Program-made: the position numbers and the translations under genes
In this document: piece after piece, positions 1-8,286 of the stretch
How positions within the stretch are numbered: the stretch's first letter is position 1
Layout of the letters: every line of letters begins with the position of its first letter
NCBI GenBank assembly: GCA_041690695.1
Contig: JBEPVZ010000004.1
Span: forward strand, 1 to 52,494
Length of the DNA: 52,494 nt
Reading direction: 5' to 3'
Source: JBEPVZ01 sp041690695
Lineage (GTDB): Bacteria; Patescibacteriota; Microgenomatia; Daviesbacterales; UBA10151
The notes under the pieces: model-generated
Database searches by the model: none
Told to the model about the DNA's origin: nothing
The model's input: only the letters and a program-made list of their open reading frames with translations

Positions 1-1
1 G

Positions 2-166
2 GACAAAGATTATCAAACCGATAATGCTTTTTATACGCCAACGCTCAGTCTTGGAATCTTAAGTTTGTTAATTATTAGCAAACATATTATTATCAAACAA
101 TGGTTTACCAAACTAATTCAGAAGCTGAAACAATTAAACTGGCCGGACAGTTGGCCAAAGAGTTAA
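2..166 (+). CDS. C-terminal end of a possible membrane protein (partial)
   Basis: An open frame enters from the window edge and stops at TAA 164-166. The readable tail has a hydrophobic stretch of about 15 residues (roughly LSLGILSLLIIS) followed by a lysine-rich end, as at the C-terminus of a polytopic membrane protein. It would overlap tsaE by 67 bases, which is long for this compact genome, so it may be a chance frame. No family can be assigned. Confidence 0.3.
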   Translation, partial: DKDYQTDNAFYTPTLSLGILSLLIISKHIIIKQWFTKLIQKLKQLNWPDSWPKS

Positions 167-525
167 CTCCCAAAAATCATATCTTTACTTTAACAGGCCC
201 GCTTGGGGCGGGGAAAACCACCTTCGCTAAGGGATTTGCTGAAGGCTTAGGAATTACTGATTCAATAATCTCGCCAACATTTGTCTTAATTCGTCAACAT
301 TCGATCCCAAGCTCCGACAAAGTTATGTTTCACATTGATCTTTATCGCTTAGAAAAAAGTACCAATTGGCAAGAATTAGGACTCAGCGAATTATTTAATA
401 ATCCGGATGCCGTAGTCTTAATTGAGTGGCCCGAAAGGCTGGATAAATTGCCAGAAGAAGTCGTCAATATTAAGATTGATAAGCTTGATGAAAATAGCAG
501 GAAACTTACGGTAATAAGCCCCTAG
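100..525 (+). CDS. tsaE: tRNA threonylcarbamoyladenosine biosynthesis ATPase TsaE
   Basis: TsaE is the small P-loop ATPase that drives the TsaB-TsaD complex in making t6A37 on ANN-decoding tRNAs in the cytoplasm. Walker A GPLGAGKTT lies at residues 33-41, followed by the family motifs SPTF (59-62), HIDLYRL (78-84) and IEWPER (108-113). The length of 141 aa is normal. The start is supported by the usual N-terminal segment (TNSEAETIKLAGQLA) just after the methionine. TATTAT lies 9 nt before the ATG and there is no clear Shine-Dalgarno sequence. tsaB and tsaD are not in the window. Confidence 0.93.
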   Translation: MVYQTNSEAETIKLAGQLAKELTPKNHIFTLTGPLGAGKTTFAKGFAEGLGITDSIISPTFVLIRQHSIPSSDKVMFHIDLYRLEKSTNWQELGLSELFNNPDAVVLIEWPERLDKLPEEVVNIKIDKLDENSRKLTVISP

Positions 526-557
526 CTACCACCCACCAGCTACTATATACTAATACC

Positions 558-926
558 ATGGCTCACAAACGTATTCTGTCTTTTAAACACGCCGGGCGCG
601 GGATCTGGACCGCTTTTAAAGAAGAGCCTCACTTAAAATTTCACTTTGGAGTCGCCATCCTAATTTTAGCCTTAGGCTGGTATTTTCACTTAACTCGCCA
701 AGAGTGGATGGGAGTAATTCTCGTTATCGGTTTAGTTATTGGAGTTGAATTAACTAATACTGCGATCGAGACCGTCGTTGATTCATTTACAAGCGATTAT
801 CACCCAGCCGCCAAAAGAGCGAAAGATGTTTCAGCTGGAGCAGTCTTAATTATGGCGATCATGGCCATCTCAATAGGGATAATTATCTTTTTACCTCACC
901 TACTAAACCTTCTCGGCGACTCGTAA
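558..926 (+). CDS. dgkA: Diacylglycerol kinase / undecaprenol kinase (DagK family)
   Basis: Small integral-membrane kinase with the DagK signature: a catalytic-site segment ELTNTAIE near residues 66-73 and KDVSAGAVLI near 90-99, with three membrane helices. In Gram-positive-type bacteria this family phosphorylates undecaprenol, recycling the lipid carrier used for peptidoglycan and surface glycans, which fits the glycan genes downstream. A TATACT box (546-551) sits 6 nt before the ATG, so the mRNA is probably leaderless. The 3' end overlaps the convergent rsmH gene by 24 bases. Whether the substrate is diacylglycerol or undecaprenol cannot be told from sequence. Confidence 0.9.
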   Translation: MAHKRILSFKHAGRGIWTAFKEEPHLKFHFGVAILILALGWYFHLTRQEWMGVILVIGLVIGVELTNTAIETVVDSFTSDYHPAAKRAKDVSAGAVLIMAIMAISIGIIIFLPHLLNLLGDS

Positions 927-1790
927 CTTGGCACTCCGGCTCCGGGGATTAACCGAAATTTCAGATTGACCAGGACTAATCGGTTTTTTAGTTAAAATCG
1001 TTAAATTTTTATAATCCGATTCATCCTTCATAAAGTCTTTGACAATTCGATCTTCCAAGGAATGAAAACTAATGACCGCTAACCGGCCACCTTTCTCAAG
1101 CACTAATAAAGCTTTTGGAAGTGCAACTTTAATATTTTCAAGCTCATTATTAACCGCAATCCTAAGAGCCTGAAAAACTTGAGTGGCTGGATTAGTTTGA
1201 CCAACTGATGACTGACGTTTGACTGAACGAACAATCTCGGAGAGTTGATGAGTTGTTGTAATTGGACCATCTTTCCTGGCTTGAACGATCTTTCTGGCAA
1301 TTGGTTTTGCCCAAGCTTCTTCACCTAACTCTTCAAACATCTGGGCGAGCTCTTTTTCATATAAACCATTCACCAGATCTTCAGCACTAGCCCCAATTGT
1401 TTGATCCATCCTCATATCGAGCGGGCTATTACTGTTAAAACTAAAACCTCGCTCTGGAGTATCAAGCTGGTAAGACGAAACTCCCAGATCGAATAAAACT
1501 CCAGCCACCGGATGACCGACAAATTTTTTAACAGCATCGTCTAAATTAGCAAAGTTAGTTTGATATAAAACCAGACGATCATCATAACCAGTTAAACTCT
1601 GGCGTGTCGCTTTTATCGCATCAGGATCAAGATCTAAGGCCAAAACTTTACCACCAGCCGCTAATATCTCACGAGCATGCCCACCCCCGCCCAAATTACA
1701 ATCAACATACCACTTGCCCGGCTGGATTTTTAAACCATCGATCGCTTCTTTGACTAAAACAGGGGTATGGAACTCAGTCGTAGCTGTCAT
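903..1790 (-). CDS. rsmH: 16S rRNA (cytosine-1402-N4)-methyltransferase RsmH
   Basis: S-adenosylmethionine-dependent methyltransferase of the MraW/RsmH family that modifies C1402 of 16S rRNA in the decoding centre. It shows the N-terminal FHTPVLVKEAIDGL segment, the SAM loop DCNLGGGGHAREIL, LFDLGVSSYQLD with the following RGFSF and DMRMD, and the C-terminal ISFHSLEDRIVK and RSRSAKLRVAEK motifs. At 295 aa it is full length. It usually lies in the dcw cell-division cluster with mraZ and ftsL, but here it is isolated. TATTAT lies 8 nt upstream of the ATG in the short divergent gap. Confidence 0.95.
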   Translation of the reverse strand: MTATTEFHTPVLVKEAIDGLKIQPGKWYVDCNLGGGGHAREILAAGGKVLALDLDPDAIKATRQSLTGYDDRLVLYQTNFANLDDAVKKFVGHPVAGVLFDLGVSSYQLDTPERGFSFNSNSPLDMRMDQTIGASAEDLVNGLYEKELAQMFEELGEEAWAKPIARKIVQARKDGPITTTHQLSEIVRSVKRQSSVGQTNPATQVFQALRIAVNNELENIKVALPKALLVLEKGGRLAVISFHSLEDRIVKDFMKDESDYKNLTILTKKPISPGQSEISVNPRSRSAKLRVAEKV

Positions 1791-1828
1791 ATTTTCCCAT
1801 AATACATGATAGTTACCACATAATACAG

Positions 1829-1834
1829 TAGAAT
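1829..1834 (+). promoter_or_regulatory. -10 box for the GT39-like gene (leaderless type)
   Basis: TAGAAT lies 7 nt before the ATG at 1842, so transcription should begin at or next to the start codon. No convincing -35 is visible. The direct repeat CATAATACA (two copies in 1799-1827) lies in the same divergent gap. Confidence 0.45.
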
Positions 1835-1841
1835 AGAGTTA

Positions 1842-3329
1842 ATGAAATATTTAACTAACTGGAAAGTTTTATTAGCCACCATCCTTTTAATTAGCCTCTT
1901 TTTCCGGACTTACCAAATTGTAGAGCGTTATCAATTTGATCATGACAATGATCTATCGGCTTGGATTGTTCGGGATATCGCCGTAAACCATCATTTTCGC
2001 TTAATTGGTCAACTAACTAGTGCACCCGGGATTTATATTGGACCTTTATTTTATTACCTGTTAGTGCCGTTTTTTATGCTAACTAACATGGATCCGATCG
2101 GAGCCTTAATCCCGATTACGATCTTAGGCGTCTTTACGACCTTTATGTACTACTTAGTTTTCAGCAAACTTTTTAATAGAACCGTCGGCTTAATGGCCGC
2201 CTTTTTACAAGCCACTTTAATCGATTCGGTCAATTTTGATCGGTGGGTGGTACCAAGTACCTTAACAAATCTTTGGACAATTAGTTATTTTTATACCATT
2301 TTGATGATTACTCGAGGCCGTTATCGTTACCTCTTTGCTTTAGGGATCTTAGTTGGATTAATTTGGGACGTTCATATTGCACTTTTACCAACTCTTTTAG
2401 CTATTCCTGTGGCGATGATTGTTACCAAAAAACTTCCACCCCTAAAACAAGTTTTAATTGGTCTCGCTAGTTTTTTAATCGTATCGATTCCTTTAATAGT
2501 CTTTGAGTTTAAGCATCATTTTATTCAAACGATTAGTTTTATTCAAAATTTTAGTCAAAATCATGGCGGTGGAACCGGTTTAGAAAAGCTCAATTTAATT
2601 ACTCTCAAGTTAGTTTCAACGCTCGCTTCTTACTTTCTAGCTCCTCAATCGCTTCCCGAAATAGTTAATAGAATTTTAATACTCATTCTGGGGTTATCAG
2701 GAATTTGGCTGGCTAAATCTAAATTAATAAAAAAATCAGAGGTCATTGTTTTATATACCTGGCTCTTTGGCGTAATCATGTTTTTCACCATTTCTTCAAC
2801 TTTAATTTCCGAATATTACTTTGCCAATATCGAGATTATCTTTTTAGTCTTTTTAGTCATACTTTTTTATCAAATCTATCACAAATCACGTTTAGGTAAA
2901 GTTTTAATTCTGGCAATTCTTAGTTTAGTTTTAATTAAAAATGTTTATTACTTTACGACCGTTCAACTTTATCTAAAAGGTTACAACGAACGAAGTAACG
3001 CTCTAAAATTTATCAAAGCAGATGCGACAACTCAAGGTTTCCCTTGTTTTGCTCTCTCTTATATTACAAGCCCCGGAGAAAACGTTGGTTTTCGCTACTT
3101 CTCTTGGCTAGATAACCTTAAACTTATTAATCCAAACGCTGGTGGACCAGTCTACACGATCGTTATTCCCAATGAATTAGTAACCGATAGAAGTGAAACT
3201 AGATTTGGGCATATCGGTGTAGTCTTACCTAACTTACCCGGTCAAGATTTAAGTCCAGAGCATTTGAGTCAAGTTTGTAGTGCCCCGAATTATAATGAAG
3301 TTCAGCCAGTTTTAGGATTTACGAATTGA
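1842..3329 (+). CDS. Polytopic membrane glycosyltransferase, GT39/ArnT-like
   Basis: Membrane protein of 495 aa with about ten hydrophobic helices. Near residues 34-40 in the first extracytoplasmic loop it carries the acidic segment DHDNDLS, the position where PMT/ArnT (GT-C fold) enzymes hold their catalytic aspartate. The segment APGIYIGPLFYYLLVPF is also typical of that fold. Such enzymes transfer sugars from polyprenyl-phosphate donors to surface molecules on the outer face of the membrane. The C-terminal part (about 390-495) is soluble. Donor and acceptor are unknown. Placement near dgkA and the glycan operon fits a surface-glycan role. Confidence 0.7.
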   Translation: MKYLTNWKVLLATILLISLFFRTYQIVERYQFDHDNDLSAWIVRDIAVNHHFRLIGQLTSAPGIYIGPLFYYLLVPFFMLTNMDPIGALIPITILGVFTTFMYYLVFSKLFNRTVGLMAAFLQATLIDSVNFDRWVVPSTLTNLWTISYFYTILMITRGRYRYLFALGILVGLIWDVHIALLPTLLAIPVAMIVTKKLPPLKQVLIGLASFLIVSIPLIVFEFKHHFIQTISFIQNFSQNHGGGTGLEKLNLITLKLVSTLASYFLAPQSLPEIVNRILILILGLSGIWLAKSKLIKKSEVIVLYTWLFGVIMFFTISSTLISEYYFANIEIIFLVFLVILFYQIYHKSRLGKVLILAILSLVLIKNVYYFTTVQLYLKGYNERSNALKFIKADATTQGFPCFALSYITSPGENVGFRYFSWLDNLKLINPNAGGPVYTIVIPNELVTDRSETRFGHIGVVLPNLPGQDLSPEHLSQVCSAPNYNEVQPVLGFTN

Positions 3330-3378
3330 TAGCCTAGACAACTTAGCCTATATCCTGTAAAATCTCGCTTTATAGGAT

Positions 3379-3594
3379 ATGTTAATTAATATTCCCCCCC
3401 AAATTTTAGGTCTCAACCACTTTGCCAGTCTTTTTAATTCGATCGTGTTAATTGGAATCTTGATTGGGATCGAACTTTTTAAAGCCGAAGCGCCTCACAA
3501 AAAACAACTTGATATCAAAGTTTTTTATCCGATCTCCTGGATCTTATTACTACTTTTAATCTATTTTCAGTTGAGTAAATTTATAAACCTATGA
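3379..3594 (+). CDS. Small two-helix membrane protein of unknown function
   Basis: A 71-aa protein with two predicted membrane helices (about residues 18-34 and 50-66) separated by a lysine-rich loop. Not recognised. Its stop overlaps the next gene in an ATGA arrangement, so it is translationally coupled to the CPBP-like protein downstream and may act with it. The 40 bases upstream contain ATATCCT and AGGATAT arms that could pair, and a TAAAAT box. Confidence 0.6.
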   Translation: MLINIPPQILGLNHFASLFNSIVLIGILIGIELFKAEAPHKKQLDIKVFYPISWILLLLLIYFQLSKFINL

Positions 3595-4310
3595 GATATC
3601 GATCAACCTTAATTAACCTTTTTCAGATGCTTTTTTTGTCTAAATTAAGCTTTTTAATTAACCCTAAACTAGGCTTATTTGCGACCTCAAGCTTACTCAT
3701 AATCTCGCTTTTAAATAGTCTTTTTCAAAAAGCTACTAAAAACCTGGTCTGTTTGACTAGTATTGTCTTTTTAGCTCTTTATACTGAATATGCTTTACCA
3801 ATCCGGGATCCTTTTTCCCGAATGATCGTCATTTATTCAGTCATTTTGATTGGAATTATCAGTTACGCAAAAATCTGTCAATTAAATTTAAAAAAACTGG
3901 TATTTAGTAAAAATAAATCTCTAAGGCAACTCTTAATCTTATTTGGCTTTGGATTAATCTGGGGAGGATCACTTTATCTAATAGCTGGGCCAAACGCCAT
4001 TAATATTAAAACGGATTTAAATTGGTTATTAATTTTGAGCCCGCTCATAGCCTTGATTGAAGAGTTATTAATTCGAGGTTTAATTCAAGCTCAAGCCGAA
4101 AAGTTAACTAATCCTCTGATGGGGCTTATCTACGCTTCCCTAATTTGGTTTAGTTTTAATCTGTCGGGAAATATACTTTTATCCGTTATTTATGGCCTAA
4201 CTGGCTTTGGATTATCTTATATCTATAAGTTAACTCGTGATTTAAGATCAAGTTATGCCGTTAATTTAGGAATGAAGTTTGGCTTATTAATGCTTATCCG
4301 ATTCTTTTAA
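3591..4310 (+). CDS. CPBP-like (Abi family) membrane protein with degenerate active site
   Basis: A 239-aa protein with seven or so membrane helices. The segment EELLIRGLIQ near residues 156-165 matches the EExxxR motif of CPBP-family intramembrane proteases (Rce1/Abi type). The second motif, normally FxxxH, reads FSFN, and the third, normally HxxxN, reads AVNLG, so the expected zinc or catalytic histidines are absent. The fold assignment is fairly safe but proteolytic activity is doubtful. The gene overlaps the 71-aa gene upstream by 4 bases and the convergent small membrane gene by 24 bases. Confidence 0.6.
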   Translation: MRYRSTLINLFQMLFLSKLSFLINPKLGLFATSSLLIISLLNSLFQKATKNLVCLTSIVFLALYTEYALPIRDPFSRMIVIYSVILIGIISYAKICQLNLKKLVFSKNKSLRQLLILFGFGLIWGGSLYLIAGPNAINIKTDLNWLLILSPLIALIEELLIRGLIQAQAEKLTNPLMGLIYASLIWFSFNLSGNILLSVIYGLTGFGLSYIYKLTRDLRSSYAVNLGMKFGLLMLIRFF

Positions 4311-4508
4311 AAATCTCCAAACTAAACAAGCGATAAAAGACAGTCCAAAACAGATTATTCCGAAAGTATCTTCCCTAATCCAAGGAGTCAGATGAGTTAG
4401 CTGCCAGGATAGAGTCCAAGGGTGAACCTCGGCATTAACGGCAATATAAACCCAACCGGCAAAGCCAAATAAGAAGATTGTAAAAGAAAACGCCTTTAAA
4501 ATCTTCAT
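4287..4508 (-). CDS. Small two-helix membrane protein of unknown function
   Basis: A 73-aa protein with hydrophobic helices at about residues 5-24 and 47-65. Not recognised. It is transcribed divergently from the PEFG-tail protein and the two promoters share their -35 bases. TATACT sits 6 nt before the ATG, so the mRNA is probably leaderless. The last 24 bases overlap the convergent CPBP-like gene. Confidence 0.6.
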   Translation of the reverse strand: MKILKAFSFTIFLFGFAGWVYIAVNAEVHPWTLSWQLTHLTPWIREDTFGIICFGLSFIACLVWRFLKESDKH

Positions 4509-4514
4509 TTAATA

Positions 4515-4542
4515 AGTATATCGCATTTTACCTGGTTGACAA
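4515..4542 (-). promoter_or_regulatory. Promoter of the small membrane gene at 4508 (leaderless type)
   Basis: On the minus strand TTGTCA (4537-4542), a 16-bp spacer and TATACT (4515-4520) are followed after 6 nt by the ATG at 4508. The -35 overlaps the opposite-strand -35. Confidence 0.7.
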
Positions 4543-4564
4543 CCTTTGGAATAAATTATATAGT
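4536..4564 (+). promoter_or_regulatory. Promoter of the PEFG-tail secreted protein
   Basis: Consensus TTGACA (4536-4541), a 17-bp spacer and TATAGT (4559-4564). The expected start of transcription, about 7 nt on, falls at the in-frame GTG at 4572. This excludes the longer frame opening at TTG 4536, because that codon is the -35 box itself. Confidence 0.8.
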
Positions 4565-4571
4565 CATTGTT

Positions 4572-5039
4572 GTGAAAAGAACTATAACTATTTTATCTCT
4601 CGCTTTTGTCGCTACTTTATCCTTATTTTTAGTTTCAACCAAAACTGCTAGTGCTGCTGGATTAACCTTAGTCGGTGGAACAGTTCATCTTCCTAATAAT
4701 GTTTTAATAGCTGGCGCGACCGTGACAGTTAGCTGTCATCACGGTAGTCAAGTCAATTCAAAGACCACTCAAACTGGAGTTGGTGGAGGTTATTTAGTTG
4801 GTTATCCTCAATCGTTATGTGCAATTGGCGATAGTGTTGTTGTCTCGGCTGTTAAAGGTAACCAAAGTGGTCAAGCCGCTGGCACAGTTCACAATGTTAG
4901 CCAACAGCAAACATTTAATGTTGGATTAAGTGGTGTAACCGTTACTATTCCTGAATTTGGACCAATCACCGGTGGAGTTGCTGCTCTATTCTCAACTGGA
5001 TCTTTCCTATTTTTAAAGCGACGTAACTCTTCAAAATAA
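4572..5039 (+). CDS. Secreted protein with PEFG-type C-terminal sorting signal (exosortase substrate)
   Basis: A 155-aa protein from GTG 4572. It has a classical signal peptide (basic VKRT, hydrophobic core, cleavage after about residue 29, TKTASAA). Next comes a small beta-rich domain resembling carboxypeptidase-regulatory or Cna-B-like folds, with two cysteines (55 and 83) that could form a disulfide. The C-terminus is tripartite: motif TIPEFGPITGG with PEFG at 127-130, a hydrophobic helix of about 17 residues, and a basic end (KRRNSSK). This is the layout of PEP-CTERM, PEF-CTERM and PEFG-CTERM sorting signals. The exosortase gene starts 9 bases downstream, so this is very probably its dedicated substrate. 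It may be a surface structural or adhesive protein. Confidence 0.8.
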   Translation: MKRTITILSLAFVATLSLFLVSTKTASAAGLTLVGGTVHLPNNVLIAGATVTVSCHHGSQVNSKTTQTGVGGGYLVGYPQSLCAIGDSVVVSAVKGNQSGQAAGTVHNVSQQQTFNVGLSGVTVTIPEFGPITGGVAALFSTGSFLFLKRRNSSK

Positions 5040-5048
5040 TTCTTCGAC

Positions 5049-5969
5049 ATGGTTGTCGAGTCGGGATTCAAACAGTTTCTTATTAAGTTAGTTCTATTTT
5101 TAGGTTTATTTATTGTTTTATCGGGTTTAATTGGCCCATGGGTAATCTCAACTCGGCTGCTTTATCATTTTGGCTTCTTTATCTATGGCGGTTTAGGCAA
5201 AGTGACCTTATTTGGGAGTATCGTCTTTGTCCTACTATCTCGCCAGAAGCTTAGGCTAGTCAAAAAATATAGCTATAACCGGCTTAATCTACTAGCCCTA
5301 ATGGGGGCATTTTTATTAATCCCCAGTTTTTTTGAGGTTGGCCGACGGCTTCTTCAATATTCCGATTGGTCAACCAATATTGGATTAACCTTAGTGGCAC
5401 ACTTATTAATCATTGTGATGATTATTTTGTTAATAATTGGCAGCTTAGGAGCTAACTTAATTACTGGCTTTTTATCAAAGCTTCAAAGGGAGCTTTTAAT
5501 ATCGACAGGCTTATCGCTAATCTTTTATTTTAGCTTTAATCTAATCTTTCAGCTTTGGCCACTTTTAAGTGGCATCGTTTTAACAATTGTTCAATTTATT
5601 TTAAATTTAAACTTCTCGCCGGTTGGCTTTATTCCCCCGCGAACCCTGGTTTTATCGCATTTTGCAGTTGAGGTCGGTCAAACTTGCTCGGGAATTGAGT
5701 CACTATTTTTATTTTCAGCCTTATATATTTTAATCGCTTGTTTAGACTGGCCAAAATTTAATCATAAAAAGATTATTTTAGTCTTTTTTCCAGTCTTAGT
5801 TGGATTATTTTTGGTTAATATCTTACGAGTTTATCTGATTATTATAATTGGCCAGCTAATCTCGCCTTACATTGCTGGTCAACTTTTCCATACTTATGCG
5901 GGGATGATACTATTCATTATCTATTTCATTGCTTTTTGGCAGCTTTTCTATAAAAGGCTCTTGAAATGA
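5049..5969 (+). CDS. Exosortase/archaeosortase family transpeptidase
   Basis: A 306-aa protein with about eight membrane helices and the family triad: Cys213 in GQTCSGIESLFLF, Arg260 in VNILRVYL and His281 in GQLFHTYAG. Exosortases cleave PEP-CTERM-like tails on the outer membrane face and are thought to attach the protein to a surface carrier; the cysteine is the nucleophile. The gene follows its presumed substrate by 9 bases and is followed 12 bases later by a polysaccharide flippase. That matches the known association of exosortases with exopolysaccharide loci. It does not fit a named subfamily that I can identify. Confidence 0.85.
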   Translation: MVVESGFKQFLIKLVLFLGLFIVLSGLIGPWVISTRLLYHFGFFIYGGLGKVTLFGSIVFVLLSRQKLRLVKKYSYNRLNLLALMGAFLLIPSFFEVGRRLLQYSDWSTNIGLTLVAHLLIIVMIILLIIGSLGANLITGFLSKLQRELLISTGLSLIFYFSFNLIFQLWPLLSGIVLTIVQFILNLNFSPVGFIPPRTLVLSHFAVEVGQTCSGIESLFLFSALYILIACLDWPKFNHKKIILVFFPVLVGLFLVNILRVYLIIIIGQLISPYIAGQLFHTYAGMILFIIYFIAFWQLFYKRLLK

Positions 5970-5981
5970 CAGGGATAATAT

Positions 5982-7289
5982 ATGAAAAAACTATTTAAAC
6001 ATTTTTATCAAGATAGCCTCTATCGAAATTCAATTTATCTGATGCTCAGTACCGCCATCATGGCCGGTTTTGGCTTCTTTTTCTGGCTCTTAAACGCCCG
6101 ATTGTTTACTACTGAGCAGATTGGTCTGGCCACCACTTTAATTTCGGTTGTGACTTTAATTGCCAGTCTTAGCAATCTTGGTTTAAATACTGGTTTAATC
6201 CGTTATCTGCCTAAATCGGATAAAAAGAATAGCCAGATTAATACCGCTTTTACGATCGTAATCGTCGCCTCAATATTGGTCGGGATCGTTTATTTATTGG
6301 GTATCAACTGGTTTTCTCCCAAATTAAATTTTTTGAAGGACAATTTAACCTATCAATTAATCTTTATTATCTTAGTCGTCTTTATGTCTCTAAATGGCAT
6401 ATTAGACAGCATCTTCATCGCTTATCGCTCTAGTGTCTATGTTTTACTTAAGAATTCGATTTTAAGTGCTATTAAACTGGCGTTGCCTATAACCTTAATT
6501 GCCTTAGGATCTTTTGGAATATTTGTCAGCTTTGGGCTTGGGGTAGCGATCGCTTTTTTAATTGGCTTGAGTTTATTAACTTACAAATTTGACTATTCGA
6601 TCTTTTTTAGTTTTGATAAACCGATTATCCGTCAAATTGCTAGGTTCTCTTTTGGAAATTATCTGGCGGGATTTTTAAATTCTCTACCGACTCTGATTTT
6701 ACCGATTCTAATTACCAATAAACTCGGACCTCATATCTCGGCTTATTATTATATAGACATAATGATCGCCAACCTAATCTATATTATTCCCCAAGCCGCC
6801 ACCCAATCCCTCTTTGCGGAAGGCTCTTTCTCTGAAGACAAAATAGGGTCACTTTTAAAACAGGCCGCCAAAATTACTTATGGATTGATGATACCGGTCA
6901 TAATAGTAACCATTTTTGGAGGACATTTTATCCTCAGTGCTTTTGGAAAAGAGTATGCCAATCAAGGAAGTGTATTTTTGAGTTTACTAGCGATTTCGGG
7001 AATATTTTTAGCTATAAATAATATATTTTCAACAATCCTCAGAATTCAACACCGAGTTAGAACTCTAATTATTATAAATTTGCTAACATTTAGTCTCGTA
7101 ATGTCCCTGAGTTACTTTTTAATTAAAAACCTTCTTACAGGTCTAGGTTTTGCTTGGCTAATTAGCCAGTTCATCGCTAGTCTAGTTTATATATTGATGG
7201 TATCGAAAAAGAGAAAGCTACTCAAGAAAGAACCGAACGATAAACTTTTAAAAACTCTTTTGCGATTACAGGTGCGTCAAATTTTTTAG
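5982..7289 (+). CDS. Wzx-type oligosaccharide flippase (MOP superfamily)
   Basis: A 435-aa protein with 12 or so membrane helices and the N-terminal layout of polysaccharide biosynthesis flippases: a helix with AGFGFFFWLLNARLF, then TTEQIGLATTLISVVTLIASLSNLGLNTGLIRYLP. These proteins flip undecaprenyl-linked oligosaccharide units to the outside. It is in an operon with the sortase substrate and exosortase, spaced by 12 bases. The 3' end overlaps the convergent GT4 gene by 68 bases; the last residues (about 412-435) are lysine- and leucine-rich and may be dispensable. Confidence 0.85.
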   Translation: MKKLFKHFYQDSLYRNSIYLMLSTAIMAGFGFFFWLLNARLFTTEQIGLATTLISVVTLIASLSNLGLNTGLIRYLPKSDKKNSQINTAFTIVIVASILVGIVYLLGINWFSPKLNFLKDNLTYQLIFIILVVFMSLNGILDSIFIAYRSSVYVLLKNSILSAIKLALPITLIALGSFGIFVSFGLGVAIAFLIGLSLLTYKFDYSIFFSFDKPIIRQIARFSFGNYLAGFLNSLPTLILPILITNKLGPHISAYYYIDIMIANLIYIIPQAATQSLFAEGSFSEDKIGSLLKQAAKITYGLMIPVIIVTIFGGHFILSAFGKEYANQGSVFLSLLAISGIFLAINNIFSTILRIQHRVRTLIIINLLTFSLVMSLSYFLIKNLLTGLGFAWLISQFIASLVYILMVSKKRKLLKKEPNDKLLKTLLRLQVRQIF

Positions 7290-8286
7290 CCCAGGCAATG
7301 GAACTTTCTCTGTACTTTTCTTTATCTTTAGAAATTTTCAATATTTTTTTAGCTATATCTCTAGGATCAGTAGGGTCGGCAAATAAACCTGATACCCTTT
7401 CTTTTACAGCATCAGGCACTCCACCTGATCTAGAAGCTATTACGGGTATACCATAAGCATTAGCTTCTAAATAAACGATACCAAACCCTTCTATATCATT
7501 TGGTAAATCCAATGGAGCCATTGCAAAAATATCTAAGGAGGGATAAAACTCTTTTATCTTCTTCTTTTCTGATATATTACCCAAATATTTCCATTTGAAG
7601 GTGACATTTTTCAGTAAACTCAAAATAAAATCTTTTTCTGGACCATCCCCCGCTAACTGATAAACAAAGTCTAATTCGTACTCTTTTTCAAGGATACTGA
7701 GAGCTTTAATAATATTAGGAATATTTTTTCGTTTTACAAATCTGGATATAGTACCAATAGCTAATCTTTTTTGCGGGGGTTTTTTTATATTTGCAAATTT
7801 TGCAAAGTTAATCGCTGGAGTAATAACTTGAACTTTTTGTGGAGCAATATTAAAGCTTGACAGTATTAAATGCTTTACATAAATACTGTCAACAGTAATT
7901 AAAGAGGCTTTATTAAAAACTTCCTGATAAAGTTTTAGTCTATAGCCTTTTAAGGAGCTTCTAGTCACTTCTAACCCATGACATGTCACTACAAAATTAG
8001 TTCCTCGATAAAACATCGCTGGATCAGAATGCCAAAAATGGATAATATTATAATGAGACAGGATTCTAGTATTATAAAAGCTTTTTTTGCTAATCAATTC
8101 GAATAAATTAACTCCAACAAAATGGGGTAAATATCTTAGTAATAGCTTAATAAGCATATTTTTCTTATTTTGCCAGTCAACTTCTTCAACTTTATTATTA
8201 ATACGGAGTTGATCGGCAATAGTGGAAGCAAAGCTTTGGATACCTCCAATATTGTTTAAATATGGTACGACGTAAAGTATTTTCAT
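7222..8286 (-). CDS. GT4-family glycosyltransferase
   Basis: A 354-aa GT-B enzyme. The N-terminal half has GGIQSFASTIADQL, the acceptor-side loop of GT4 enzymes. The C-terminal half has the donor site: ISRFVKRKNIPNIIKAL, LAGDGPEKDFI and EGFGIVYLEANAYGIPVIAS, containing the EX7E motif. It probably adds a sugar to a lipid-linked surface oligosaccharide in the cytoplasm. It is the last gene of the minus-strand glycan operon; its start overlaps the upstream gene's stop by 4 bases. The sequence is AT-rich compared with the housekeeping genes in this window. Confidence 0.88.
   Translation of the reverse strand: MKILYVVPYLNNIGGIQSFASTIADQLRINNKVEEVDWQNKKNMLIKLLLRYLPHFVGVNLFELISKKSFYNTRILSHYNIIHFWHSDPAMFYRGTNFVVTCHGLEVTRSSLKGYRLKLYQEVFNKASLITVDSIYVKHLILSSFNIAPQKVQVITPAINFAKFANIKKPPQKRLAIGTISRFVKRKNIPNIIKALSILEKEYELDFVYQLAGDGPEKDFILSLLKNVTFKWKYLGNISEKKKIKEFYPSLDIFAMAPLDLPNDIEGFGIVYLEANAYGIPVIASRSGGVPDAVKERVSGLFADPTDPRDIAKKILKISKDKEKYRESSIAWAKKFDAPVIAKEFLKVYRSVLS

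Noticed and set aside
4536..4571. Longer start of the sortase substrate at TTG 4536
   Set aside because: That codon is the -35 box and the predicted transcript starts near 4571; the signal peptide begins properly at GTG 4572.
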